A stretch of 64,000 bases of DNA from Chamaea fasciata (lineage: Eukaryota; Chordata; Aves; Passeriformes; Sylviidae): positions 248,001 through 312,000 of the forward strand of contig JARCOQ010000066.1 in the NCBI GenBank assembly GCA_029207755.1, read 5' to 3'. Numbering within the stretch: the first letter of the stretch is position 1; each line of letters starts with the position of its first letter. A model generated the notes under the pieces. It was given only the letters and a program-made list of their open reading frames with translations. It was not told the DNA's origin and made no database searches. The position numbers were made by a program, and so were the translations under genes. Positions 50,729 through 60,455 of this stretch are shown here, in pieces.

Positions 50729-51287
50729 TCCACACCAGTGTCCAGCTGGAATCAATGGCGCTGGCGTCCATCTAGACCAGTGTCCATTCATAGCGGAGCC
50801 ATGGTCTGGTGCCCATCCAGACCACTGGCCATCCAGAGTGGGATCCATGCCTCGATGTCTGGCAAGAGTCAATACAAGGTGGGAGGAATCGCTCTGGTCA
50901 CCATCTGGACCAGTGTCCCTCTGGACCAGTCTCCATCTAGAGCAGGATCAATGGCTCCGGTTGCTATCTCGTCGAGTGGCCATCCGCAGTGGAATCCAAG
51001 GCCCTTATATCCATCCACAGCAGGCTCAAATTTGGATCCATGGCTCTGGTGTCCATCCAGAACAGTGTCCATCCAGAGACGGATCCATGGCTCTGGAGTC
51101 TATCCAGACCAGGATCCATCCAAAGTGGGATCCATGGCTCTGGTGTCCATCTGGAGCAGTATCCATCCAGAGTCCACTCCAAGACTCTGCTGTCCATCCA
51201 GAACAGGGTCCAACTGGGATCCAAGGTTCTGATGCCTATCCATACCATTGTCCATCCACAGTGGGATCCATGGCTCTGTTGTACATG
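50729..51287. repeat. Decayed satellite edge
   Basis: These are the last dozen or so monomers before the junction. They carry more private substitutions than the interior: CTCGTCGAGTGGCC near 50,968, AGGCTCAAATTTGG near 51,023 and GGCCCTTATATCC near 51,000. Edge monomers are expected to be less homogenised because they take part less in unequal exchange. The final near-canonical monomer ends with GGCTCTGTTGTACATG at 51,287. Confidence 0.85.
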
Positions 51288-51302
51288 CACGGCAAGTACA
51301 TG
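51281..51302. other. Junction of satellite and 3.26-kb array
   Basis: Satellite sequence stops and 3.26-kb unit sequence starts at the CACGGC at 51,288, which corresponds to the CACGGC at 54,545. The heptamer GTACATG occurs on both sides (51,281-51,287 and 51,296-51,302). There is no transposon end or obvious target-site duplication. The repeated heptamer could be chance or a trace of end joining. Confidence 0.7.
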
Positions 51303-51310
51303 ACTTTACT

Positions 51311-51660
51311 GTAAGCCCAGCACCCTTGCTGGCACTCTGGGAATGTCAGCACAGTGTGCCGGGACAGTGGCGGTGGCCTCGGGGACATGCAGCGGGAACG
51401 TGGGGCAATGCGGACACCCCATGTCTGCTCCTGCACCGCCGACGGCAGCGGCACAGCCAGCACCCCAAAGGCTGCCTGCAAATTGCCTCACGTCTCACAC
51501 ACCTCCCACTGAGCCCCCGGTGCTCCCACAAAACCACCTCAGCGTCCTCCTGCTCAAGCTCCAACTTCCCTGCTGCTTTGCACGCATCCAAAACACGGTG
51601 CAGCAATCGCCAGCCCTTCTGTCCAGAACACAATTAAAACTCGGATTCAGCCCACAAAGA
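51311..51660. other. GC-rich block of unit copy 1
   Basis: This CpG-containing, GC-rich stretch is open on both strands for 95-137 codons (51,343-51,756 plus; 51,346-51,633 minus). It contrasts with the CpG-free satellite consensus and with the AT-rich remainder of the unit. It could be a decayed exon or promoter-like island, but nothing identifies it. It is the most diverged part between copy 1 and the others. Confidence 0.5.
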
Positions 51661-51704
51661 CAACTTGCAGAGCCCTGTCCAAAGCAAGTCTGGCCTGATC
51701 TCAC

Positions 51705-51731
51705 CGTGCATTTACAGACATGGCATTTCTC
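51705..51731 (-). other. Exon-like 27-bp segment, minus strand (weak)
   Basis: The minus strand reads TTAACCCCCAG, then 27 bases, then GTGAGA. The open frame would read EKCHVCKCT in copy 1 and EKCHACKCT in copies 2-4 (54,962-54,988, 58,218-58,244, 61,474-61,500), phase 0 at both ends. It follows the other two candidates in minus-strand order. There is no known family match. Confidence 0.15.
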
Positions 51732-52213
51732 CTGGGGGTTAAGGAACAGAACCTGATCATTGCACGCAATCACAGACATAAGGCAAAATAAACCTGTAAG
51801 TCTCTTCAACATTTGTTGCTTATTGCTCTTTAAACCAGCCTATTCTGTGGCTCAGAAATTAAGTGGAAAATGACAAATGCAATCACTTGCAGTGCATCTG
51901 AGCCCTGAATGACCTCATGACACAAGTCAAGCCTGTCTAGGCCCAACACCATCTTTCGAGAACATTTCATTCAAGCTGAAAGAACACTCATTTCCACCTA
52001 CAAGAACCCTAAAGAAATCATTGCAGGAAAAAAGGTGTCATTAGTACCAGAACATGTCTCAAATACCTGCAATGTCATTTAGAAACTGCATTGCACCATG
52101 ACAGCAACTTCTTTCTAGAACACTCTTTTGGACAGATACAATGCTATTGCACTAAAAATAACCTGGGTCAAACAATGAGGAAAGGAGGATATTCTAACAC
52201 AGACACAGCTTAC

Positions 52214-52240
52214 CGCATTTGGACAATATTTCAGCGTCAT
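52214..52240 (-). other. Exon-like 27-bp segment, minus strand (weak)
   Basis: The minus strand has a pyrimidine run ending CTTTCTAG, then 27 bases open in frame, then GTAAGC. It would read MTLKYCPNA in copy 1 and MMLKYCPNA in the other copies (55,471-55,497, 58,727-58,753, 61,983-62,009), starting and ending in phase 0. Segments this short arise by chance, so the call rests on splice-like edges only. Confidence 0.15.
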
Positions 52241-52340
52241 CTAGAAAGAAGGGAAATCTTGTTTGAAGGCCTGACAGCAAGTTAAAAGTTGAGCATTCTG
52301 GTTGGGTCACAGGGTGCAAGTAACTCAGCCACCACCACAG

Positions 52341-52384
52341 GCCTGCTGGCAGGAGGGCTTCCCTGCTGGCAGGAGGGCTTCCCT
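52341..52384. repeat. 20-bp direct duplication, copy 1
   Basis: CCTGCTGGCAGGAGGGCTTC occurs twice in a row inside the second GC-rich block of the unit (about 52,330-52,620). It is kept in all four copies. Confidence 0.9.
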
Positions 52385-52871
52385 GGCACAGCTGATCCTC
52401 CAGAGCCTCCGGAGGCCTCCCCCTGCCCTCAGGCACAAGGCTGCTCTGCCCAGGGCCGTACCCAGCTCTGCACACTGACCCCAAACACTCCAGGAGCCCA
52501 CTGGGGCCACAGCAACCGCCTGGCGCCCCCAACACTCCATGGACGTCAACCCGTTATGAGCACGGCAACAGCCTGGCACCCAAACATTCCCACCACTGCT
52601 GTCTCCTGGGAAACAGATGCAGAACCCAGCAATAGGATTACCCCTATTAGCAGTACCACAGACACAGGCTGCTATAGCTACCAGTGATAAAAATTCAACC
52701 CAAATCCCATCCATTTCATTCTGCTGCCAACCCTCTCTGATTTAGCTAAGAGAATCATCTGCATTTCCTCCCAAGATCTGATCTACTTCATAAACCATTT
52801 CTTTCCAATTTCAATCCAAACGACATGCATATCAATATTTTACAATTTCCCTAAATAATAGCCACATTTAC

Positions 52872-52918
52872 CTGAAAACCATTTACTGCATCTCTACCAC
52901 AAGTGTTGTTTCTCACAG
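52872..52918 (-). other. Exon-like 47-bp segment, minus strand (weak)
   Basis: On the minus strand, TTAACTTTCAG precedes the segment and CAG followed by GTAAAT ends it, which resembles an acceptor and a donor. One frame is open and would read VRNNTCGRDAVNGFQ, ending in phase 0. The same sequence occurs at 56,129-56,175, 59,385-59,431 and 62,641-62,687. No domain is recognised. Chance is a fair alternative. Confidence 0.15.
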
Positions 52919-53632
52919 CTGAAAGTTAATTACAAATACAGGCTCCAATTTAGCCCAACATTTCCAGCCTCTCCAAAGTGCAGTTCCAGTTGTACACTGG
53001 ATTTCCATCTTATCTCAATACATAGGATGTAAAAGAAAGTACATCATGCATTCCCTTGAATTTTATCCACAAACTTGGGGAAGACAACACCACCAAAATA
53101 AAGCAAATCCAGACTCCTACCTTGTCACTGTTGTAGATGTGCTCTCAGTAGAGCACATTTCCGCCATTTCTGCACTATTTCCTCTCTCTGCTTGATACTC
53201 CTCCTCTTCTTTTCAAAATCCTTTCACACTGAATTGACCATACAAGTGGGATGTCACCCGTATTAGTACCAAATGCCCCTCTGCTGCAACTAAATTCTAC
53301 TTTTCCTATGAATTTATCATCATTCAGGTTTTGTCCGCAAAGAGTCACACCGAATAGTCACAATAAATTTTGAAGCTTTGCTCAGAAAGAGCCTTGTAAC
53401 CCAAGAATGCCCCTGCTCACAAAAAGTGCACTGAGTAATAATACACTGGTCTGTGTTAGCACAGCTCACTAAATGGCCCAGTTATTCTGCCTAACGGTGT
53501 CATCTCCCCCATTTACCAAACCATTCATTTTTATCACCCACAGTACCTGTCATTTAAGTGTTATCATTAGTTCTGCTTCAACAATGAACATACATAGAGA
53601 TGCTCTGCCAGCCTGGGCAGACCATCCTGTTT

Positions 53633-53653
53633 CCCCCCACACACACACACACA
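53633..53653. repeat. C6 and (CA)8 microsatellite, copy 1
   Basis: Six C residues run into eight CA dinucleotides. The same length is found in all four units. Confidence 0.9.
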
Positions 53654-53921
53654 ACTTCTCTGAGCTCTCTATTTAAGCTCTAGGAACACTTGGAGAATAG
53701 TTTTTTAATCTTCAATTATTGCAATTTACCCCCGTATCCACAGCACTATTAAAATGCTTTCTCTTAGCAAGATGAAATACTGCTACTATTTCTGCAATTC
53801 ATCAGCTGATAAAGGGCAGTGCTACAGAGAGCTTCTAAACCAAACACCACTGACATGGCATCAGGACCAATTGAAAGGCATTTGATTTTCTAGTTGCAAT
53901 TATGCTTGAACCAGATTATTC

Positions 53922-53943
53922 AAAAAAAAAAAAAAAAAAAAAA
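53922..53943 (+). repeat. A22 tract, copy 1
   Basis: Twenty-two A residues are followed by CCAAAAACCC. This could be the tail of an old retroposed sequence, but I see no target-site duplication around it and no recognisable element upstream, so I list it only as a homopolymer. Confidence 0.9.
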
Positions 53944-54567
53944 CCAAAAACCCTCTGGAGCCACATGACAAGCAGTCTGTAAGATGTGAACCTCAGATCA
54001 AATCATCCATTCCATTCTTAAGATTGATTAATAGTTTAAATTCCTATTTAAAATATCTCCTTCTTTAGTTATTCTTTTAGGTTTAGGGAATGTTTTCCTC
54101 AAACAAAATCTTGCACTTGTAATACACCACTCTTAAAAGAGATTTTAACTCTTATGTACCTTCCTATCTCAATTTCATAGAGGGATTATAACAGGTTTCT
54201 TCCAGAGGGACAGCACAGGCCCCAAGATCCCAAACCCAGGGAAACAGAGAGAGTGAACTCTCCCAACACTCCAGCTGTGGTTGGGAAAAGCTATAACAAT
54301 GACACAAAGGACACATCTCACGTCCCAGAGCACCAGCCCTGGAATGGCAACATCACCCAGATAGGCGTCTCTGAAAGGATCCAAAAAGATGCAGTCTACA
54401 ACAGGGTTATCCCACACAGGGAGTTGCAGCTACATTAGCAAAAACATTTCCAGAAAATCTCCATTTTCTTCTCTGTCCCTCATTCCCGTTTTGAAAATTC
54501 CCTTTTTCCAGCTAAAATTCATTTGAAAACACAATCTACATCCACACGGCGAGCACAGGACTTTGCA

Positions 54568-54915
54568 GCAAGACCAGCACCCTTGCTGGCACTCTGGAAA
54601 TGCCAGCACAGTGTGCCGGGACAGTGGCGGCGGCCTCGGGGACACGCACCGGGAAGGTGGGGCAATGCTGACACCCCATGGCTGCTCCTGCACCACCGAC
54701 GGCAGCGGCACAGCCAGCACCCCAAAGGCTGCCTGCAAATTGCCTCACGTCTCACACACCTCCCACTGAGCCCCCGGTGCTCCGACAAAACCACCTCAGC
54801 GTCCTCCTGCTCAAGCTCCAACTTCCCCGGTGCTTTGCACGCATCCAAAACACGGCGCAGCAATCGCCGGCCCTTCTGTCCAGAACACAATTAAAACTCG
54901 GATTCAGCCCCCAAG
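54568..54915. other. GC-rich block of unit copy 2
   Basis: This is equivalent to the block at 51,311, with GGCGGCGGCC at about 54,626. The minus-strand frame 54,519-54,890 encodes a basic, cysteine- and arginine-rich peptide of 123 residues, with LELEQEDAEVVLSEHRG near its start. Overlapping frames on both strands are of similar length, as expected from composition alone. I do not call a gene. Confidence 0.45.
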
Positions 54916-55597
54916 GACAACTTGCAGAGCCCTGTATACAGCAAGTCTGGCCTGATCTCACCGTGCATTTACAGGCATGGCATTTCTCCTGGGGGTTAAG
55001 GAACAGAACCTGGTCATTGCACGCAATCACAGACATAAGGCAAAATAAATCTGGAAGTCTCTTCAACATTTGTTGCTTAAAGCTCTTTAAACCAGCCTAT
55101 TCTCTGGCTCAGAAATTAAGTGGAAAATGACAAATGCAATCACTTGCAGTGCATCTGAGCCCTGAATGATCTCATGACACAAGTCAAGCCTGTCTAGGCC
55201 CAACACCATCTTTCGAGAACATTTCATTCAAGCTGAAAGAACACTCATTTCCACCTACAAGAACCCTAAAGAAATCATTGCAGGAAAAAAGCTGTCATTA
55301 GTACCAGAACATGTCTCAAATACCTGCAATGTCATTTAGAAACTGCATTGCACCATGACAGCAACTTCTTTCTAGAACACTCTTTTGGACAGATACAATG
55401 CTATTGCACTAAAAATAACCTGGGTCAAACAATGAGGAAAGGAGGATGTTCTAACACAGACACAGCTTACCGCATTTGGACAATATTTCAGCATCATCTA
55501 GAAAGAAGGGAAATCTTGTTTGAAGGCCTGACAGCAAGTTAAAAGTTGAGCATTCTGGTTGGGTCACAGGGTGCAATGAACTCAGCCACCACCACAG

Positions 55598-55641
55598 GCC
55601 TGCTGGCAGGAGGGCTTCCCTGCTGGCAGGAGGGCTTCCCT
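55598..55641. repeat. 20-bp direct duplication, copy 2
   Basis: This is the same two-copy 20-bp repeat as at 52,341, in unit copy 2, with the same length and no internal change. Confidence 0.9.
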
Positions 55642-56888
55642 GGCACAGCTGATCCTCCAGAGCCTCCTGAGGCCTCCCCCTGCCCTCAGGCACAAGGCTG
55701 CTCTGCCCAGGGCCGTACCCAGCACTGCACACTGACCCCAAACACTCCAGGAGCCCACTGGGGCCACAGCAACCGCCTGGCGCCCCCAACACTCCATGGA
55801 CGTCAACCCGTTATGAGCACGGCAACAGCCTGGCACCCAAACATTCCCACCACTGCTGTCTCCTGGGAAACAGATGCAGAACCCAGCAATAGGATTACCC
55901 CTATTAGCAGTACCACAGACACAGGCTGCCATTGCTACCAGTGATAAAAATTCAACCAAAATCCCATCCATTTCATTCTGCTGCCAACCCTCTCTGATTT
56001 AGCTAAGAGAATCATCTGCGTTTCTTCCCACGATCTGATCTACTTCATAAACCATTTCTTTCCAGTTTCAAACCAAACGACATGCATATAAATATTTTAC
56101 AATTTCCCTAAATAATATCCACATTTACCTGAAAACCATTTACTGCATCTCTACCACAAGTGTTGTTTCTCACAGCTGAAAGTTAATTACAAATACAGGC
56201 TCCAATTTAGCCCAACATTTCCAGCCTCTCCAAAGTGCACTTCCATTTGTACACTGGATTTCCATCTTATCTCAATACATAGGATGTAAAAGAAAGTACA
56301 TCATGCATTCCCTTGAATTTTTCCACAAACTTGGGGAAGACAACACCACCAAAATAAAGCAAATCCAGACTCCTACCTTGTCACTGTTGTAGATGTGCTC
56401 TCAGTAGAGCACATTTCCACCATTTCTGCACTATTTCCTCTCTCTGCTTGATACTCTTCCTCTTCTTTTCAAAATCCTTTCACACTGAATTGACCATATA
56501 AGTGGGATGTCACCCGTATTAGTACCAAATGCCCCTCTGCTGCAACTAAATTCTACTTTTCCTATGAATTTATCATCATTCAGGTTTTGTCCGCAAAGAG
56601 TCACACCGAATAGTCACAATAAATTTTGAAGCTTTGCTCAGAAAGTGCCTTGTAACCCAAGAATGCCCCTGCTCACAAAAAGTGCACTGAGTAATAATAC
56701 ACTGGTCTGTGTTAGCACAGCTCACTAAACGGCCCAGTTATTCTGCCTAACGCTGTCATCTCCCCCATTTACCAAACCATTCATTTTTATCACCCACAGT
56801 ACCTGTCATTTAAGTGTTATCATTAGTTCTGCTTCAACAATGAACATACATAGAGATGCTCTGCCAGCCTGGGCAGACCATCCTGTTT

Positions 56889-56909
56889 CCCCCCACACAC
56901 ACACACACA
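56889..56909. repeat. C6 and (CA)8 microsatellite, copy 2
   Basis: This has the same composition and length as the tract at 53,633. Confidence 0.9.
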
Positions 56910-57177
56910 ACTTCTCTGAGCTCTCTATTTAAGCTCTAGGAACACTTGGAGAATAGTTTTTTAATCTTCAATTATTGCAATTTACCCCCGTATCCACAGC
57001 ACTATTAAAATGCTTTCTCTTAGCAAGATGAAATACTGCTACTATTTCTGCAATTCATCAGCTGATAAAGGGCAGTGCTACAGAGAGCTTCTAAACCAAA
57101 CACCACTGACATGGCATCAGGACCAATTGAAAGGCATTTGATTTTCTAGTTGCAATTATGCTTGAACCAGATTATTC

Positions 57178-57199
57178 AAAAAAAAAAAAAAAAAAAAAA
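57178..57199 (+). repeat. A22 tract, copy 2
   Basis: The length is the same as in copy 1. Homopolymers of this size change length quickly, so equal length points to very recent duplication or to assembly consensus. Confidence 0.9.
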
Positions 57200-57823
57200 C
57201 CAAAAACCCTCTGGAGCCACATGACAAGCAGTCTGTAAGATGTGAACCTCAGATCAAATCATCCATTCCATTCTTAAGATTGATTAATAGTTTAAATTCC
57301 TATTTAAAATATCTCCTTCTTTAGTTATTCTTTTAGGTTTAGGGAATGTTTTCCTCAAACAAAATCTTGCACTTGTAATACACCACTCTTAAAAGAGATT
57401 TTAACTCTTATGTACCTTCCTATCTCAATTTCATAGAGGGATTATAACAGGTTTCTTCCAGAGGGACAGCACAGGCCCCAAGATCCCAAACCCAGGGAAA
57501 CAGAGAGAGTGAACTCTCCCAACACTCCAGCTGTGGTTGGGAAAAGCTATAACAATGACACAAAGGACACATCTCACGTCCCAGAGCACCAGCCCTGGAA
57601 TGGCAACATCACCCAGATAGGCGTCTCTGAAAGGATCCAAAAAGATGCAGTCTACAACAGGGTTATCCCACACAGGGAGTTGCAGCTACATTAGCAAAAA
57701 CATTTCCAGAAAATCTCCATTTTCTTCTCTGTCCCTCATTCCCGTTTTGAAAATTCCCTTTTTCCAGCTAAAATTCATTTGAAAACACAATCTACATCCA
57801 CACGGCGAGCACAGGACTTTGCA

Positions 57824-58171
57824 GCAAGACCAGCACCCTTGCTGGCACTCTGGAAATGCCAGCACAGTGTGCCGGGACAGTGGCGGCGGCCTCGGGGACA
57901 CGCACCGGGAAGGTGGGGCAATGCTGACACCCCATGGCTGCTCCTGCACCACCGACGGCAGCGGCACAGCCAGCACCCCAAAGGCTGCCTGCAAATTGCC
58001 TCACGTCTCACACACCTCCCACTGAGCCCCCGGTGCTCCGACAAAACCACCTCAGCGTCCTCCTGCTCAAGCTCCAACTTCCCCGGTGCTTTGCACGCAT
58101 CCAAAACACGGCGCAGCAATCGCCGGCCCTTCTGTCCAGAACACAATTAAAACTCGGATTCAGCCCCCAAG
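57824..58171. other. GC-rich block of unit copy 3
   Basis: This is the same sequence as in copy 2 at an offset of 3,256 bp, with the same pair of opposed open frames (57,934-58,386 plus; 57,775-58,146 minus). Confidence 0.45.
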
Positions 58172-58853
58172 GACAACTTGCAGAGCCCTGTATACAGCAA
58201 GTCTGGCCTGATCTCACCGTGCATTTACAGGCATGGCATTTCTCCTGGGGGTTAAGGAACAGAACCTGGTCATTGCACGCAATCACAGACATAAGGCAAA
58301 ATAAATCTGGAAGTCTCTTCAACATTTGTTGCTTAAAGCTCTTTAAACCAGCCTATTCTCTGGCTCAGAAATTAAGTGGAAAATGACAAATGCAATCACT
58401 TGCAGTGCATCTGAGCCCTGAATGATCTCATGACACAAGTCAAGCCTGTCTAGGCCCAACACCATCTTTCGAGAACATTTCATTCAAGCTGAAAGAACAC
58501 TCATTTCCACCTACAAGAACCCTAAAGAAATCATTGCAGGAAAAAAGCTGTCATTAGTACCAGAACATGTCTCAAATACCTGCAATGTCATTTAGAAACT
58601 GCATTGCACCATGACAGCAACTTCTTTCTAGAACACTCTTTTGGACAGATACAATGCTATTGCACTAAAAATAACCTGGGTCAAACAATGAGGAAAGGAG
58701 GATGTTCTAACACAGACACAGCTTACCGCATTTGGACAATATTTCAGCATCATCTAGAAAGAAGGGAAATCTTGTTTGAAGGCCTGACAGCAAGTTAAAA
58801 GTTGAGCATTCTGGTTGGGTCACAGGGTGCAATGAACTCAGCCACCACCACAG

Positions 58854-58897
58854 GCCTGCTGGCAGGAGGGCTTCCCTGCTGGCAGGAGGGCTTCCCT
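58854..58897. repeat. 20-bp direct duplication, copy 3
   Basis: This is the same two-copy 20-bp repeat in unit copy 3, offset by 3,256 bp from the previous one. Confidence 0.9.
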
Positions 58898-60144
58898 GGC
58901 ACAGCTGATCCTCCAGAGCCTCCTGAGGCCTCCCCCTGCCCTCAGGCACAAGGCTGCTCTGCCCAGGGCCGTACCCAGCACTGCACACTGACCCCAAACA
59001 CTCCAGGAGCCCACTGGGGCCACAGCAACCGCCTGGCGCCCCCAACACTCCATGGACGTCAACCCGTTATGAGCACGGCAACAGCCTGGCACCCAAACAT
59101 TCCCACCACTGCTGTCTCCTGGGAAACAGATGCAGAACCCAGCAATAGGATTACCCCTATTAGCAGTACCACAGACACAGGCTGCCATTGCTACCAGTGA
59201 TAAAAATTCAACCAAAATCCCATCCATTTCATTCTGCTGCCAACCCTCTCTGATTTAGCTAAGAGAATCATCTGCGTTTCTTCCCACGATCTGATCTACT
59301 TCATAAACCATTTCTTTCCAGTTTCAAACCAAACGACATGCATATAAATATTTTACAATTTCCCTAAATAATATCCACATTTACCTGAAAACCATTTACT
59401 GCATCTCTACCACAAGTGTTGTTTCTCACAGCTGAAAGTTAATTACAAATACAGGCTCCAATTTAGCCCAACATTTCCAGCCTCTCCAAAGTGCACTTCC
59501 ATTTGTACACTGGATTTCCATCTTATCTCAATACATAGGATGTAAAAGAAAGTACATCATGCATTCCCTTGAATTTTTCCACAAACTTGGGGAAGACAAC
59601 ACCACCAAAATAAAGCAAATCCAGACTCCTACCTTGTCACTGTTGTAGATGTGCTCTCAGTAGAGCACATTTCCACCATTTCTGCACTATTTCCTCTCTC
59701 TGCTTGATACTCTTCCTCTTCTTTTCAAAATCCTTTCACACTGAATTGACCATATAAGTGGGATGTCACCCGTATTAGTACCAAATGCCCCTCTGCTGCA
59801 ACTAAATTCTACTTTTCCTATGAATTTATCATCATTCAGGTTTTGTCCGCAAAGAGTCACACCGAATAGTCACAATAAATTTTGAAGCTTTGCTCAGAAA
59901 GTGCCTTGTAACCCAAGAATGCCCCTGCTCACAAAAAGTGCACTGAGTAATAATACACTGGTCTGTGTTAGCACAGCTCACTAAACGGCCCAGTTATTCT
60001 GCCTAACGGTGTCATCTCCCCCATTTACCAAACCATTCATTTTTATCACCCACAGTACCTGTCATTTAAGTGTTATCATTAGTTCTGCTTCAACAATGAA
60101 CATACATAGAGATGCTCTGCCAGCCTGGGCAGACCATCCTGTTT

Positions 60145-60165
60145 CCCCCCACACACACACACACA
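60145..60165. repeat. C6 and (CA)8 microsatellite, copy 3
   Basis: This has the same composition and length as in the other units. Confidence 0.9.
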
Positions 60166-60433
60166 ACTTCTCTGAGCTCTCTATTTAAGCTCTAGGAACA
60201 CTTGGAGAATAGTTTTTTAATCTTCAATTATTGCAATTTACCCCCGTATCCACAGCACTATTAAAATGCTTTCTCTTAGCAAGATGAAATACTGCTACTA
60301 TTTCTGCAATTCATCAGCTGATAAAGGGCAGTGCTACAGAGAGCTTCTAAACCAAACACCACTGACATGGCATCAGGACCAATTGAAAGGCATTTGATTT
60401 TCTAGTTGCAATTATGCTTGAACCAGATTATTC

Positions 60434-60455
60434 AAAAAAAAAAAAAAAAAAAAAA
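60434..60455 (+). repeat. A22 tract, copy 3
   Basis: The tract is again 22 residues, offset by 3,256 bp from copy 2. Confidence 0.9.

Larger units (their letters stand above)
1..51287. repeat. 47-bp satellite array with higher-order structure
   Basis: The whole stretch is tandem copies of a 47-bp monomer. Read from TCCAT, it is three sub-repeats: TCCATGGCTCTGGTG (15), TCCATCCAGACCAGTG (16) and TCCATCCAGAGTGGGA (16). In a common 42-bp variant the third part shrinks to 11 bases such as TCAAGCTGGGA or TCCAGTTGGGA. Successive GGATCC-equivalent sites near the left end lie at 37, 79, 151, 198, 240, 286, 333, 380 and 428, so spacings are mostly 42 or 46-48. GC of the consensus is about 57% and it contains no CpG. 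No transposon, single-copy DNA or simple repeat interrupts it. I do not recognise it as a named satellite family. Function is unknown; heterochromatin is an inference. Confidence 0.97.
51288..54544. repeat. 3.26-kb tandem unit, copy 1 (3,257 bp)
   Basis: This is the first copy of a macrosatellite-sized repeat. In its first 155 bases I count about 16 differences from copy 2 (roughly 10%). The rest differs far less, and the last few hundred bases are the same as copy 2. The extra base is in GAATTTTATCC (near 53,060) versus GAATTTTTCC. Layout: GC-rich block, AT-rich 600 bp, second GC-rich block with a 20-bp duplication, then 1.9 kb of AT-rich DNA with (CA)8 and A22. No known gene or transposon is recognised in it. 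Confidence 0.93.
52620..54544. other. AT-rich part of the 3.26-kb unit, no gene seen
   Basis: About 1.9 kb of AT-rich DNA, repeated in every unit (55,880-57,800, 59,133-61,056, 62,390-64,000). Apart from the (CA)8 and A22 tracts and the weak 47-bp segment, I see only short frames. The best are 54,253-54,438 plus (61 codons) and 54,175-54,417 minus (80 codons), which overlap each other and resemble nothing I know. Confidence 0.7.
54545..57800. repeat. 3.26-kb tandem unit, copy 2 (3,256 bp)
   Basis: This is a complete unit, starting at CACGGCGAGCACAGG. It is practically identical to copy 3; the one difference I found is C at 56,753 versus G at 60,009. Both strands have modest open frames in the GC-rich first block (54,678-55,130 plus, 150 codons; 54,519-54,890 minus, 123 codons), but neither resembles a protein family I know. 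Confidence 0.95.

Noticed and set aside
1..51287. CRISPR array
   Set aside because: The repeats are contiguous, with no unique spacers between them, and there are no cas-like genes. The periodicity is that of a eukaryotic satellite.
53121..53228. 108-bp exon-like segment on the minus strand (TCAATTCAG acceptor, GACAAG and GTAGGAGT donor)
   Set aside because: All three frames contain a stop within the segment, so it cannot be an internal coding exon as delimited.
53922..53943. Poly-A tail of a retroposed gene or LINE
   Set aside because: I found no target-site duplication, no coding remnant upstream and no known 3' end motif. It is kept only as a homopolymer tract.
54175..54438. 80-codon minus and 61-codon plus frames overlapping each other
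   Set aside because: They are antisense to each other, short, without family resemblance, and identical in all copies only because the copies are recent.
54519..54890. 123-codon minus-strand frame in the GC-rich block of the 3.26-kb unit, and its copies
   Set aside because: Open frames of similar length overlap it on both strands, as expected of stop-poor GC-rich DNA, and no domain is recognised.
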